This document shows, piece after piece, positions 35,101 through 42,543 of a DNA stretch of 64,000 bases. This DNA is from CAZWRV01 sp964636325 (GTDB taxonomy: Bacteria; Verrucomicrobiota; Lentisphaeria; Victivallales; GWF2-50-93), in contig CAZWRV010000019.1 in the NCBI GenBank assembly GCA_964636325.1, positions 14,436 through 78,435 on the forward strand, written 5' to 3'. The notes below the pieces were generated by a model, which did no database searches, was not told the origin of the DNA, and worked only from the letters and a program-made list of their open reading frames with translations. Positions within the stretch are counted from its first letter, which is position 1. Each line of letters begins with the position of its first letter. The position numbers were made by a program, and so were the translations under genes.

Positions 35101-35633
35101 ACACAGATGTCCAGGAGAACCATGTTTTGAGGATAGTATCAGGCCATCCCTCGCAGAACGTCCTTGTCACGCAGGGGCTTGAGGATATGGCCGATTACGA
35201 GCTTTCGTTCAAGTTCCGGATTCCTGCAGTCCCCGCCGAGGCGGGCAAAGGCGGCCTCCTCCATCTCGGCTACCGCGATTCCGGCAGCCAGCGTTTCTAT
35301 TTCGGACTGGGATATGAGGCTTGCAAGGACGGCAAGTCTTCATGGACTGTCTCGAGTCCGGTGATGGTCCTCGACGGCGGCAAGAACGAAGGCTACGGGA
35401 AGACCGTAGCGGCCAGCCCGGTCGAAGCTTCTGTGGACACCGAGTGGCATACGCTCGCCATCAAAGTCCAGGGGCCAAGGCACACGATCGCAATCGACGG
35501 GAAAACAGTCTTCGAAGGCGAGGACGAACGCAATCTCAAAGGCCCGTTCACGATCGCTCCCGGCTGGGGATGGAACAAGACCGAATATGTGGAGATCGAC
35601 GAGATTTCAGTAAAATCCCTGAAACAGGAGTAG
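32124..35633 (+). CDS. giant secreted glycoside-hydrolase-like protein with C-terminal lectin-like domain
   Basis: The 1169-residue protein has a signal peptide (FKTAVLSGAALAACFVVQA). Unlike its two paralogues it lacks an obvious CBM9 domain. The shared motif appears as GLAWFGDDIGGYSTD near residue 401, and a barrel-like region holds RGVGIYYDNTYPMVD near residue 637. The C-terminal 190 residues (LLLDDFELGLGF, then YELSFKFRIPA and TEWHTLAIKVQGPRHTIAID) form a LamG/concanavalin-like or DUF1080-like carbohydrate-binding domain. It is probably a glycan-degrading enzyme. GGGAG lies five bases before the ATG. Confidence 0.7.
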   Translation: MKKIFKTAVLSGAALAACFVVQAEEKLSDDDIRWREKIGFNPQVHASVENSSDAEVFARAPYAYYPYSNELEVVFDLAAAVKLLPADSPKPSGGLNSVEVMVFPVVITQEEFAEFAHFYAPNPKVPPDLDKPVACGKIPLDGKGRGHGIFKIPDMPDGNYRVVYEYGGARLTASRTFRRSHFEWERCRYGTEHKVYAPFTPVAVDGNKVSVADRTYAINSFGLFDSVISKGRELLAEPMKLVAEKTDGSRIAWKAGKISGKAVYADLAEFKCSTESEIGTLQSEVSIEEDGCAKIAMTLTPVTRHQTPIRRAWLEIALKETEAPLCHMVGMNSMRHNYAGNVPRGGKITWLNQPWRPARFEVQPFEGETPASYQVWEANNQMHWGGERWNFAPYVWLGAEERGLAWFGDDIGGYSTDGKTSLQRLFIEPGKVVLRVEFIQQPVTLESPRRFVFGLQASPTKPMRPDWRGYSVPGGGGMSVVVWGGFNCADKVPANKDWTIVDKVMEGRKTGKPDFAWFAEYAKTHKTISGSGGAKAGRLHEITLEEAKANGQPWLTALNHFVAREAGAQAGVGTTVYYEEHQTSGNYPDVAEFMDEWSDSSFARYRYFDYPKTWGPECRSANPESYRDFAVFYANEWMKRGVGIYYDNTYPMVDRNPEHFRGRGITWSSSIWGHRDYYKRVWKRSRELMESGASPLPLHTVGHVTNCQVLPYTTWWDATLGVESPGQWQPDKMPSAEEMRKCIEEWSFVILPGPNKDTPGQALPYPPDYLRAMEMGRMAGLIPHYRHLLRSEDAVGGLGISFGATDQGREPELREHRLLSDAAMGIVHEIRGGASGYEHPKIGGLRRSINDFGYGKPGVKVYNYWDEDPFAAKIIGLGNPKVKWLAMTRDGAPFGMILLQSYSPEASSTSLIFPEGKIFIDAETRETFQAGADGSVEIKLPADYGTRLFYVLRNEGAPKLLSKSADTLLLDDFELGLGFNLAVHGKGFDVVKDTDVQENHVLRIVSGHPSQNVLVTQGLEDMADYELSFKFRIPAVPAEAGKGGLLHLGYRDSGSQRFYFGLGYEACKDGKSSWTVSSPVMVLDGGKNEGYGKTVAASPVEASVDTEWHTLAIKVQGPRHTIAIDGKTVFEGEDERNLKGPFTIAPGWGWNKTEYVEIDEISVKSLKQE

Positions 35634-35772
35634 CTTGCGACTTCCAGGCGCAAGGGGGAATCTCATACCATTTCGCAACCAAACTGATATAAAATTAGCC
35701 CAACTTCCGCGCATAAAAAATAGACATGTTGATAATCAAGGACTTAGGTGCGGTATTGGCACTACGGTCCTT

Positions 35773-36019
35773 TCACATCTTCCGGCGAAAGACGTTTGAG
35801 CGGACGGGAAGCGTCTTCACGTCTATCCCCATGATATCATGGATCAATCGTTGTTTTTCGTCGGGCCGTCCCGGCTTCCGGATCCGCCTCACCGTTCCGT
35901 CGGAGCAGGGGATGATCAGCGTGCTGTAGCAGTGGGTCGCCTGCGCGCTGGTTATATCCGGCGCGGCGATCTGCAACTTCTCGATCAGGAAAAGAGCATA
36001 GGGCCGGGGCGTCAGCCGA
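35773..36019 (-). pseudogene. unidentified gene remnant, C-terminal end only
   Basis: The minus-strand frame after the URO-D stop reads RPYALFLIEKLQIAAPDITS, then HCYSTLIIPCSDGTVRRIRK and ends with NVFRRKM and TGA. Third codon positions are strongly GC, like true genes here, but there is no plausible start. I do not recognise the family; a transposase fragment is possible. The rest of the 386-base gap from 35634 to 36019 shows only a weak CTTGCG/CGCAAG hairpin at 35634-35654. Confidence 0.3.
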
Positions 36020-37042
36020 TTATTTGTTGAATCCGGGCTGGCCTTTGGCGGCGTCGACGAACGCCAGGATGTTATCGAGCGGGACGTCTCCTTCGACCGC
36101 ATGTGCAGGCGCGAAGATATATCCGCCCCTGAGTCCCTTTTTCAAGAGCTTGTCGCTCTCGTTTCTCACTTCTTCCACGGAGCCCTTCGGGAGGGTCTGC
36201 TGGGTTGAAAGGCCCCCGTGGAACGCCAGCCTGCCGTGATACTTGTCCATCAACGCGAAGACGTCCATGACTTCCGGCTGGAAGGGATTGAAGCAGTTGA
36301 GGCCGATTTCTATGAGTTCGTCGAAGAGCTCGTCGACGTCGCCGCAGGAATGGATGAAGACTTTCTTGCCTGCGGAGCGGACCTCTCCGTAGGCCCGTGC
36401 CAGGTGCGGTTTGATGAAGGTCCGCCAGATCTCCGGGCCCATCTGGAGTCCGATCTGCTGGCCCCAGTCGTCGCCGAAATAGACGGCGTCGACGTCCAGC
36501 TTGACGGCCCTCCTCACAAGTTCGACGTTGAAGTCGGTGATGCGGCGCAAAAGTTCCTCGACGAAGTCGGGGTGCTCGATGAAGTCCATCATGAGGTTTT
36601 CCATTCCTCGGAGAGTCCAGGCGCGTTCGTAGAGCGAGAATCCGATGGAGTAGACGCGGTATCTTTCCTGCGCGTTTTTTGATTTCAGGCCGTCGACTCC
36701 GCCCCAGAAGACCTGATCGTCTGGATCCGGAAATGAATAGCCGCGCAGTGACGGCTCGGGCAGGACGCAGCCCCTTACGATTCCGATGTCCTTGTCGACG
36801 CTCTTGTCCCAGACTACGCCGAAGACGTCCCTGACGCAGCCGCCGCCGATGTCCTTGAAGAATCCTACGCCTCCCCCGATCCCGTGGATATGCGGCTGCA
36901 GGAAAGGATCAATATCCCTGGTTCCGAAATGTTCCTGCAGCATTTCCGCCGGCTCCTTGGTGAAAGCGAAGCTCCACGGCGTATAGGGGACGTCCTTCGA
37001 TTCGACGGCAAGCTTTACTACATCCCTCTTTGGCATCTTCAT
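36020..37042 (-). CDS. uroporphyrinogen decarboxylase superfamily protein
   Basis: The 340-residue protein has the URO-D barrel: RDVVKLAVESKDVPYTPWSF, a YFGDDWGQQIGLQMGPEIWR loop, FIHSCGDVDELFDELIEIGL, and AFHGGLSTQQTLPKGSVEEV. True HemE residues for decarboxylation are not conserved; this subgroup includes MtaA/CmuA-like methyl-transfer proteins and many uncharacterised ones. GGYIFAPAHAVEGDVPLDNI near the end is typical of the subgroup. The ATG at 37042 follows AGGAGG; the frame six codons longer is rejected. It is divergent from an AraC regulator with a PocR sensor domain and shares its promoter region. Confidence 0.85.
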   Translation of the reverse strand: MKMPKRDVVKLAVESKDVPYTPWSFAFTKEPAEMLQEHFGTRDIDPFLQPHIHGIGGGVGFFKDIGGGCVRDVFGVVWDKSVDKDIGIVRGCVLPEPSLRGYSFPDPDDQVFWGGVDGLKSKNAQERYRVYSIGFSLYERAWTLRGMENLMMDFIEHPDFVEELLRRITDFNVELVRRAVKLDVDAVYFGDDWGQQIGLQMGPEIWRTFIKPHLARAYGEVRSAGKKVFIHSCGDVDELFDELIEIGLNCFNPFQPEVMDVFALMDKYHGRLAFHGGLSTQQTLPKGSVEEVRNESDKLLKKGLRGGYIFAPAHAVEGDVPLDNILAFVDAAKGQPGFNK

Positions 37043-37128
37043 TGAGTCCTCCTTTTGCATATCTTTCTTATGGCCATTATATCCTTATTGCATCGGAGCC
37101 AAGATACTGCTGGAAACGCCGTTCCGGA

Positions 37129-37187
37129 ATGGACATAGGGGCTTTAAGCATGGACATTTGTGCAGAATGAGCAATATTATGTCCATG
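37129..37187. promoter_or_regulatory. candidate AraC-type operator: repeated TGGACAT motif
   Basis: ATGGACAT occurs at 37129-37136 and 37150-37157, 21 bp apart (two helical turns), and its complement ATGTCCATG follows at 37179-37187. CATGGACAT at 37149-37157 and ATGTCCATG form an inverted pair. Paired half-sites two turns apart suit an AraC-family dimer. The region lies between the divergent URO-D and regulator genes. Confidence 0.45.
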
Positions 37188-38045
37188 CCGCAGAGTAAAA
37201 ATGGGAATCTGAAAGTCCTCCTCAACGAGAGCGTGCAGTCCGCCTTGGACAACTTTTCCGGGTGCTTCGGGGCGAGGATCGCGTATTTCGCCACCGACAT
37301 GCGCGAGCTCAAGGTCGGTCAGAAGAAGCGGATGTGCCGCTACTGCTCGCTGATCCGGTCAAGGCTTTACGGCGACGGACGCTGCCTGGAGCAGGACAGG
37401 GCCAAGCTGCAAGAGGCCTCGGAGAGGGGGTCGCTGCTGTCCTACACGTGCCACGGGGGCCTGGTCGAGGCGATAATTCCGGTCTATGCCGACGGCGTAC
37501 TGATCGGCTTTGTAATGACCGGCCAGTTCCGTACGGTGTCCGCTCCGCCGAAGGGCGTATTGGATGACTGGACGCGCAGGTTCGGGAAGGCCGCCGAAAT
37601 AAAATCCGCATTCATGGAAGTCCCCGAAATATCTTCCGTAAAACTGCCCAGCATGCTCGGGCTCTTCTCGATGCTGGTCCGCTCGATCGCGAAAGAGGGG
37701 ATTGCCGGGATACAGGGAGACATGCTTGTCGAAAAGGTGCTGGACAGGATAAGGCGCGATCCTGCGAATCCGCCGACTCTGGCCGAAGCGGCCCGGCTGG
37801 CGGGACGCAGCCGCTCGTCGGTGTCCCACGCGTTCAAGGCCAGGCTTGGAAGATCGTTCAAGTCGTACGTCATAGACATGCGGCTGGCGCGCGCCGAAGA
37901 AATACTCTGCAACAGCCCTGGGTCGACAGTCAAGGAGGCGGCGTCAAGGATCGGATTCCAGGACGAGTTCTATTTCTCCAGGATATTCAGGAAATATCGG
38001 GGCTTCCCCCCGTCGGAGCTGGCAAGGCGCGGCCGGCGTCCTTGA
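37167..38045 (+). CDS. AraC-family regulator with PocR sensor domain
   Basis: The N-terminal half matches the PocR ligand-binding domain (CFGARIAYFATDMRELKVGQ, MCRYCSLIR, CHGGLVEAIIPVYADGVLIG, VMTGQFRTV), named after the propanediol regulator and found in regulators of carbon catabolism; the Cys residues may bind metal. The C-terminal 100 residues are two AraC helix-turn-helix motifs (LAEAARLAGRSRSSVSHAFK, then VKEAASRIGFQDEFYFSRIF). I chose the ATG at 37167; ATGs at 37179 and 37185 are equally possible, and no strong ribosome-binding site is seen. It likely controls the divergent URO-D gene. Confidence 0.85.
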   Translation: MSNIMSMPQSKNGNLKVLLNESVQSALDNFSGCFGARIAYFATDMRELKVGQKKRMCRYCSLIRSRLYGDGRCLEQDRAKLQEASERGSLLSYTCHGGLVEAIIPVYADGVLIGFVMTGQFRTVSAPPKGVLDDWTRRFGKAAEIKSAFMEVPEISSVKLPSMLGLFSMLVRSIAKEGIAGIQGDMLVEKVLDRIRRDPANPPTLAEAARLAGRSRSSVSHAFKARLGRSFKSYVIDMRLARAEEILCNSPGSTVKEAASRIGFQDEFYFSRIFRKYRGFPPSELARRGRRP

Positions 38046-38080
38046 GATGCGTTTCAGATATGACACGGACCGCGCGGAAA

Positions 38081-38842
38081 TCAGCGCGCGAAGGACAGGA
38101 TGAGGATAAACACCGCCAATGCGACCCCAGCAATTTTCCAGCAGTTCAAGCATTCGCGGTAGATGATGAACAACAGCAGGAGGCCGAATCCCATTCCGAT
38201 GCCTTGAACCAGAGGGAACACTACTACGGCGGGCAGACGCATAGATCCTATGAGACTCAGATTGGCGGCCGCGGCGGCGGTGCCGACCGAGAGCCCCCAT
38301 TTCCATTCAACAGGCTTGATGTCAAGGACAATGCCGCGCCGGAAGCCTATGAGCAGTTCCACGTAGAATCCGATGCTGAATATCAGCAGCGCGAACTGGG
38401 CCGTTCCGACATCAGGCCAGAAAACACCTTTGAGCTTATAGCCCAGCATCAAAAGTCCGTTGCCCAGGAAAACTGACACAAGTGCGGGCGCCCCACCAAT
38501 GCCTGCGGCATTAGCCTTCAAGATGCTCTTGTCCGCCCCCATCCCCTTCCAGGAAGTCCATAGGAGCACGGCGAATGCCGCGATGATCAGCCAATCCGTG
38601 GCATGATGCCAGCGCTCCCGGAGCAGCATGGGGGCAAGGGCGACTGGAACGACAAGGGCCACATTCGCAAGCATCCATACCAGTGAGGGCGGGTAATGCC
38701 GATTTGCCGTGATCATGCTGCGCATGACCAGTATGTAGAGGAATCCCATGGCAGCCGTCAAAAGCCAAAGCGGAGATGTCCCGCTGAACACGTATTCCTT
38801 CAAAATGCCGTCATATATTAGCATCAATTGATAAAGCCACAT
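38081..38842 (-). CDS. DMT-superfamily (EamA-like) transporter, N-terminally short
   Basis: The 253-residue protein has about eight hydrophobic helices with the EamA layout (LLTAAMGFLYILVMRSM, MLANVALVVPVALAPMLLRE, LVSVFLGNGLLMLGYKLKGV, VVVFPLVQGIGMGFGLLLLF, IAGVALAVFILILSFA). Normal DMT permeases have ten helices and about 290 residues, so the first one or two helices appear to be missing. The substrate is unknown; a metabolite of the cluster is plausible. The ATG has no strong ribosome-binding site, and an AT-rich element shared with the region upstream of the 45905 gene lies just before it. It is divergent from the AraC gene at 38911. Confidence 0.7.
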   Translation of the reverse strand: MWLYQLMLIYDGILKEYVFSGTSPLWLLTAAMGFLYILVMRSMITANRHYPPSLVWMLANVALVVPVALAPMLLRERWHHATDWLIIAAFAVLLWTSWKGMGADKSILKANAAGIGGAPALVSVFLGNGLLMLGYKLKGVFWPDVGTAQFALLIFSIGFYVELLIGFRRGIVLDIKPVEWKWGLSVGTAAAAANLSLIGSMRLPAVVVFPLVQGIGMGFGLLLLFIIYRECLNCWKIAGVALAVFILILSFAR

Positions 38843-38863
38843 ACGGATATAATTCTTATAAAG

Positions 38864-38881
38864 CAGTATTATATTATCATC
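38864..38881. promoter_or_regulatory. AT-rich element shared with 46021-46038
   Basis: GCAGTATTATATTATCAT here differs at one of 18 bases from the sequence at 46021-46038. Both lie upstream of minus-strand genes of this cluster (38842 and 45905). On the minus strand each contains TATAAT- or TATAAC-like words and may be a promoter core or operator. Confidence 0.4.
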
Positions 38882-38910
38882 ATTGCAATATAACTAATGG
38901 GGCTTCGTCC

Positions 38911-39702
38911 ATGCTTTCATACAGGAATCTGATCAGGCCGGGGATGTCGGCCAGCGGCGCCATGGGCGACTGGATGCTGGGGATGACCCTCAGGGGGCGC
39001 AACCACGAGTTCCATTCCGGCGGCGACTTCTCCCAGGGCCTGCATGATCTCATCGTCATCAAGGCGAACACGGACCATCGCTGGAAGGTGACGGAGGATG
39101 GCGGGCCGTGGGAGGTGATATATTTCATATTCCATCCCGGTCCGGCGATGATGCAGCTCTTGAAGCTTCCGGAGATACGGCCTGGGATAATGAGGCTTTC
39201 CCTGGCGGGATCCCCGGTCCGGGGTAAAGTGCGTGCGGCATTGCTTGAGGGGCACAGGGTTCTGAACAGCCACTTGCCTAACCGCGAAAATCTGGCCATG
39301 AACTGCCTGGAGAACGCGCTGCTTTGGTGCCAGGCGGAGATGAACCAGGCGAGGACGCCTGTTGATCCTCGCATCCAGAAGGCCATTGAATATCTGGCGA
39401 ACAATCTGGGCAGGGCGGTGTATCTTGCCGACGTGGCCCGTGCGGCGTCATTGTCCACGCCCAGGCTTATGACTCTGTTCAGAAAGCATGCCGGAACCAC
39501 ACCGATGGAATATTTGGAGAGGGAGCGCATGGAACGGGCAAGCGAGATGCTCTCGCTCAGTTATCATGCCGTCAAGGAGATCGCGGGACTGGTCGGCTAC
39601 GGGGACACCGTCCATTTTTCAAAACGCTTCGCCCGGCGTTTCAAGCTTTCCCCTAAGGCCTATCGCCTGGCGCAGAAACGCAAGATGAAGAAGCCGTCCT
39701 GA
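38911..39702 (+). CDS. AraC-family regulator with cupin-like sensor
   Basis: The 263-residue protein has an N-terminal cupin-type arm (NHEFHSGGDFSQGLHDLIVI, WEVIYFIFHPGP) and a C-terminal double helix-turn-helix (LADVARAASLSTPRLMTLFR, then VKEIAGLVGYGDTVHFSKRF followed by LSPKAYR). This is the usual build of AraC/XylS regulators of sugar catabolism. It is divergent from the DMT transporter and faces the GH2 gene end-on. Its regulon probably includes the GH2/URO-D cluster. Confidence 0.88.
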   Translation: MLSYRNLIRPGMSASGAMGDWMLGMTLRGRNHEFHSGGDFSQGLHDLIVIKANTDHRWKVTEDGGPWEVIYFIFHPGPAMMQLLKLPEIRPGIMRLSLAGSPVRGKVRAALLEGHRVLNSHLPNRENLAMNCLENALLWCQAEMNQARTPVDPRIQKAIEYLANNLGRAVYLADVARAASLSTPRLMTLFRKHAGTTPMEYLERERMERASEMLSLSYHAVKEIAGLVGYGDTVHFSKRFARRFKLSPKAYRLAQKRKMKKPS

Positions 39703-39740
39703 GCCGCGAGAATATGTTTCCGCTAATTGCCCTCCGCCTG

Positions 39741-42542
39741 CTATGCGGTTGCCTGGATCATGTGCGATACGGCTGCGTCGGAGAGTGCAAGTCCGGGCTT
39801 GAACTGGCCGCCCATCGCATACGCGCACATTTTGGAGAGCAGATATCGCGCCTCCGGAAATCTCGGAGACAGGTCCAGGCTTGTAAGAATCACGCCCCCT
39901 TTTCCAAAGGATCTCTCCAGCAGGTAACCGAGCGGATGGCAGACGGGATATCGATGTATGACTCGGATTGCCGGTTCGCCGTTCGCCAGTCCGAACGGCT
40001 CCAGTTCGATAGGCGGCGCGTCGTTCATCAACCGGTAGAACTGCAGATCCGCAAATCCCTCATGCGGAAAATCGCCGAGCATCGGATGCTTGCGGATTAC
40101 CGTTCCATTCTGGCCATCCTCGTAAGGTGCGTAATTCGCGCCGGGCGTGAAGAAATAGCCTTGGCCGCCGCAGCCGTTTCCGCCGTGGGGCCGGACCATC
40201 CCTTCGCCTGCGGCCAGGATGACGCGGCCTCCGCCGCGCATAAATTCCGTCAAGTGATCATCCAGCTTGTCGCTCAATACGACGGAAGTCTTGCAGGGAG
40301 GCAGCCCGGCGGCCGTGATAAGCGGGACATCTTTCCAGTCATGGAGCCAGCCCTGCTCCGGCCTGCCGTAGCGCATGACATTGCGTGGAAGGGTGGCCTC
40401 CGGGAAAATCCAAAGATTCCACGAGTTGGTGACGATGCGGTGAGCTTCCAAGAGGGACACTTCTAGCCTCGCCGCCTTCGGATAAGCAACTGGAGGAAGC
40501 TCAATTCGGATTTCCCCGATCGGATGCGTGCGATAGGGCTTGTGGGCAAAGGCGGATTCACCTCTGGAAATAATCTTGCCTGCGCAGTTCAGCCGCCATC
40601 CGAGGGAGGGCTTCTTCATGGGGGGATGGGAGAAGTCGGAGACGAAGAACTTGCATTTGAAGTGTGCGCCTCCTGTCAGTACACGGTCTTCGAATGCCAG
40701 GCTTGACAGGACAACGGTGTCGCCGTTTGTCTCGAGCCATGTCTTTGCGTCGGCGATTTTCCGGCAATAAAACTCATCGATGATTCCTTGCGGCGACGGA
40801 TTGGCGTCCATGGCGTTGAAATGGCTTATTCCGGCCAGGGTCGGATTGTCGCGGCGGCAGTTCTCCATCTTCGCCTTCGCCTCCAGAAGCTGAAGGCGCT
40901 GGCTCCGGTCGGCAAAGTCTGGGAGGCGATGTGCCAGCCCATGGCGGCCGGCCGCATCCAGGGCGATGTCGATGCAGTATGGACGTATCGCGCCCGAATA
41001 TTTCTTCCGGATTCGGACGTCTGGGAACGAGCTCCACCAGCGGAACTCGTGCTGGATGAGAGGCTTGGGTCGGGAGAGCTTCGTATTGGCTTCCGCATTG
41101 ACGAAGTCCTCCGGCAGTTCGCCGTTGTGGCCGCCGTCAGTCCAGATTACCATGGCGGTCGGCTTGATCTCCTTTGTCTCGCGGTAGCACTGCCATGCTG
41201 TTCTGGGATAAAATGTTCTGCCTCCGAGCTCGTTGCTCATGCAGTATATGTTTGCGGAGGGATGGTTGACGTCGCGAAGTACGATTTTGTTCCACTGGCC
41301 GCGCAGCGTTTCACGGTTCGACGCCATGGGCTGCGGCCATGGGTAGACATGCCACGGCGACATTCCGGCCCATGCCCCCAGCATGCCCATCTCGCTCTGG
41401 ATCAAGAGGCCCATCTCGTCGGCCACGTCAAAATATTCCGGGGCGTAGACGTACGACTGGCATCTGACCTGGTTGTAGCCGTATTCGCGCAAGGCCCTGA
41501 GCTTGCGCCTCCAGCGTTCGCGGCTGGTGTCCGGGCATCCTGTTTCAGGGCAGCTGAGGAAATCGCCTGTGCCGCGTATGTAGTAAGGTTCACCGTTGAC
41601 GAGAAAGTTATTTCCCCGAGCCGCCAGAGTTACAAAGCCTGTCCTCTCGATCTGGGCGTCAAGGGCTCCTTCCTGCCCGCAAAGTTCGGCCTCGACACGG
41701 TAGAGGTTCGGCGTGTCCGGACTCCAGAGGAGCGGGGAAGAAACTGGCAGGCGGAAATTTATGTCGGCGCCGATGACCGGCCGCTCCACGGCGATTGGAT
41801 TCACAGCCTTTCCTGTCCCGGGATGGACAGCGAGCCTTAGCATAAGCTTATTTCTTGCGGAGCCGCCTATTCTTGCGGAGATGCGCAGCTCCTGCCTGTC
41901 CACGTCGGGATAGAGGGAGAGCCGTTCCAGGAAGCATTCCCCGACGGATGTGATTTCAACTCCGCGATATAGACCTGACCAGCTGCCCTGCCAGTTGTAG
42001 GCGAAGCCGAATTCCCGGTTGCGCTCGTGGATGCGTACGACAAGGTCGTTGCCGCTGCCGGACCTGACGATGCCGGAGATCTCGAAGGCGAAGGGGACAA
42101 ACGGCAAATCATTGCAGCCAAGATACTTGCCGTTCAGCCATGCTTCAGCGCTCGGATGCGCACCTCCGAAGTTGAGCCAGAGGCGTCTTCCAGACCAGGT
42201 TTCCGGAATCGCGAAAGATTTGGCATACCAGCCCGTCCCCTTGTATGTGGCGCGGAAAGTCCGTGCCTTCAGCCGGAAGTCCCAGACTTCGTCGTCTGCA
42301 TCTCCGCCGAATCCCTGTCCCTGCCAGCAACCCGGCACCTTGATTGACCGCTTGATCGTGTCCGGCCTCCTGAACCACGATTTCTTTATGCCTTCGTCCG
42401 CCGGATCCAGCCTGAAGCGCCAGCCGTCCGAAAGGTTCATCCGCTTTTCCGAAGGATGGAGGAAGAGCGGATTTACACGAACCGGGGATAGCTTCGCGGC
42501 CCGGGGAGATTCTTTACTATGCTGTGATTTTCCGGCCGGCAT
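39741..42542 (-). CDS. glycoside hydrolase family 2 protein
   Basis: The 933-residue protein has the GH2 order: sugar-binding domain (MNLSDGWRFRLDPAD, GTGWYAKSFAIPETW, LNFGGAHPSAEAWLNGKYLG), Ig-like domain, then a TIM barrel with FLVNGEPYYIRGTGDF and YGYNQVRCQSYV. The acid/base Glu is likely in YCMSNELGG and the nucleophile in PLIQHEFRWWSS. A C-terminal beta region of about 300 residues follows. Family enzymes are exo-acting beta-galactosidases, glucuronidases or mannosidases; the specificity is not visible. No signal peptide is present, so it works inside the cell. Its ribosome-binding site (GGAGG) is formed by the last codons of the preceding URO-D gene, one base away, indicating tight coupling. 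Confidence 0.85.
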   Translation of the reverse strand: MPAGKSQHSKESPRAAKLSPVRVNPLFLHPSEKRMNLSDGWRFRLDPADEGIKKSWFRRPDTIKRSIKVPGCWQGQGFGGDADDEVWDFRLKARTFRATYKGTGWYAKSFAIPETWSGRRLWLNFGGAHPSAEAWLNGKYLGCNDLPFVPFAFEISGIVRSGSGNDLVVRIHERNREFGFAYNWQGSWSGLYRGVEITSVGECFLERLSLYPDVDRQELRISARIGGSARNKLMLRLAVHPGTGKAVNPIAVERPVIGADINFRLPVSSPLLWSPDTPNLYRVEAELCGQEGALDAQIERTGFVTLAARGNNFLVNGEPYYIRGTGDFLSCPETGCPDTSRERWRRKLRALREYGYNQVRCQSYVYAPEYFDVADEMGLLIQSEMGMLGAWAGMSPWHVYPWPQPMASNRETLRGQWNKIVLRDVNHPSANIYCMSNELGGRTFYPRTAWQCYRETKEIKPTAMVIWTDGGHNGELPEDFVNAEANTKLSRPKPLIQHEFRWWSSFPDVRIRKKYSGAIRPYCIDIALDAAGRHGLAHRLPDFADRSQRLQLLEAKAKMENCRRDNPTLAGISHFNAMDANPSPQGIIDEFYCRKIADAKTWLETNGDTVVLSSLAFEDRVLTGGAHFKCKFFVSDFSHPPMKKPSLGWRLNCAGKIISRGESAFAHKPYRTHPIGEIRIELPPVAYPKAARLEVSLLEAHRIVTNSWNLWIFPEATLPRNVMRYGRPEQGWLHDWKDVPLITAAGLPPCKTSVVLSDKLDDHLTEFMRGGGRVILAAGEGMVRPHGGNGCGGQGYFFTPGANYAPYEDGQNGTVIRKHPMLGDFPHEGFADLQFYRLMNDAPPIELEPFGLANGEPAIRVIHRYPVCHPLGYLLERSFGKGGVILTSLDLSPRFPEARYLLSKMCAYAMGGQFKPGLALSDAAVSHMIQATA

Positions 42543-42543
42543 T

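Noticed and set aside
40788..41840. 350-codon plus-strand frame inside the GH2 gene
   Set aside because: Fully antisense to conserved GH2 motifs and without any recognisable domain.
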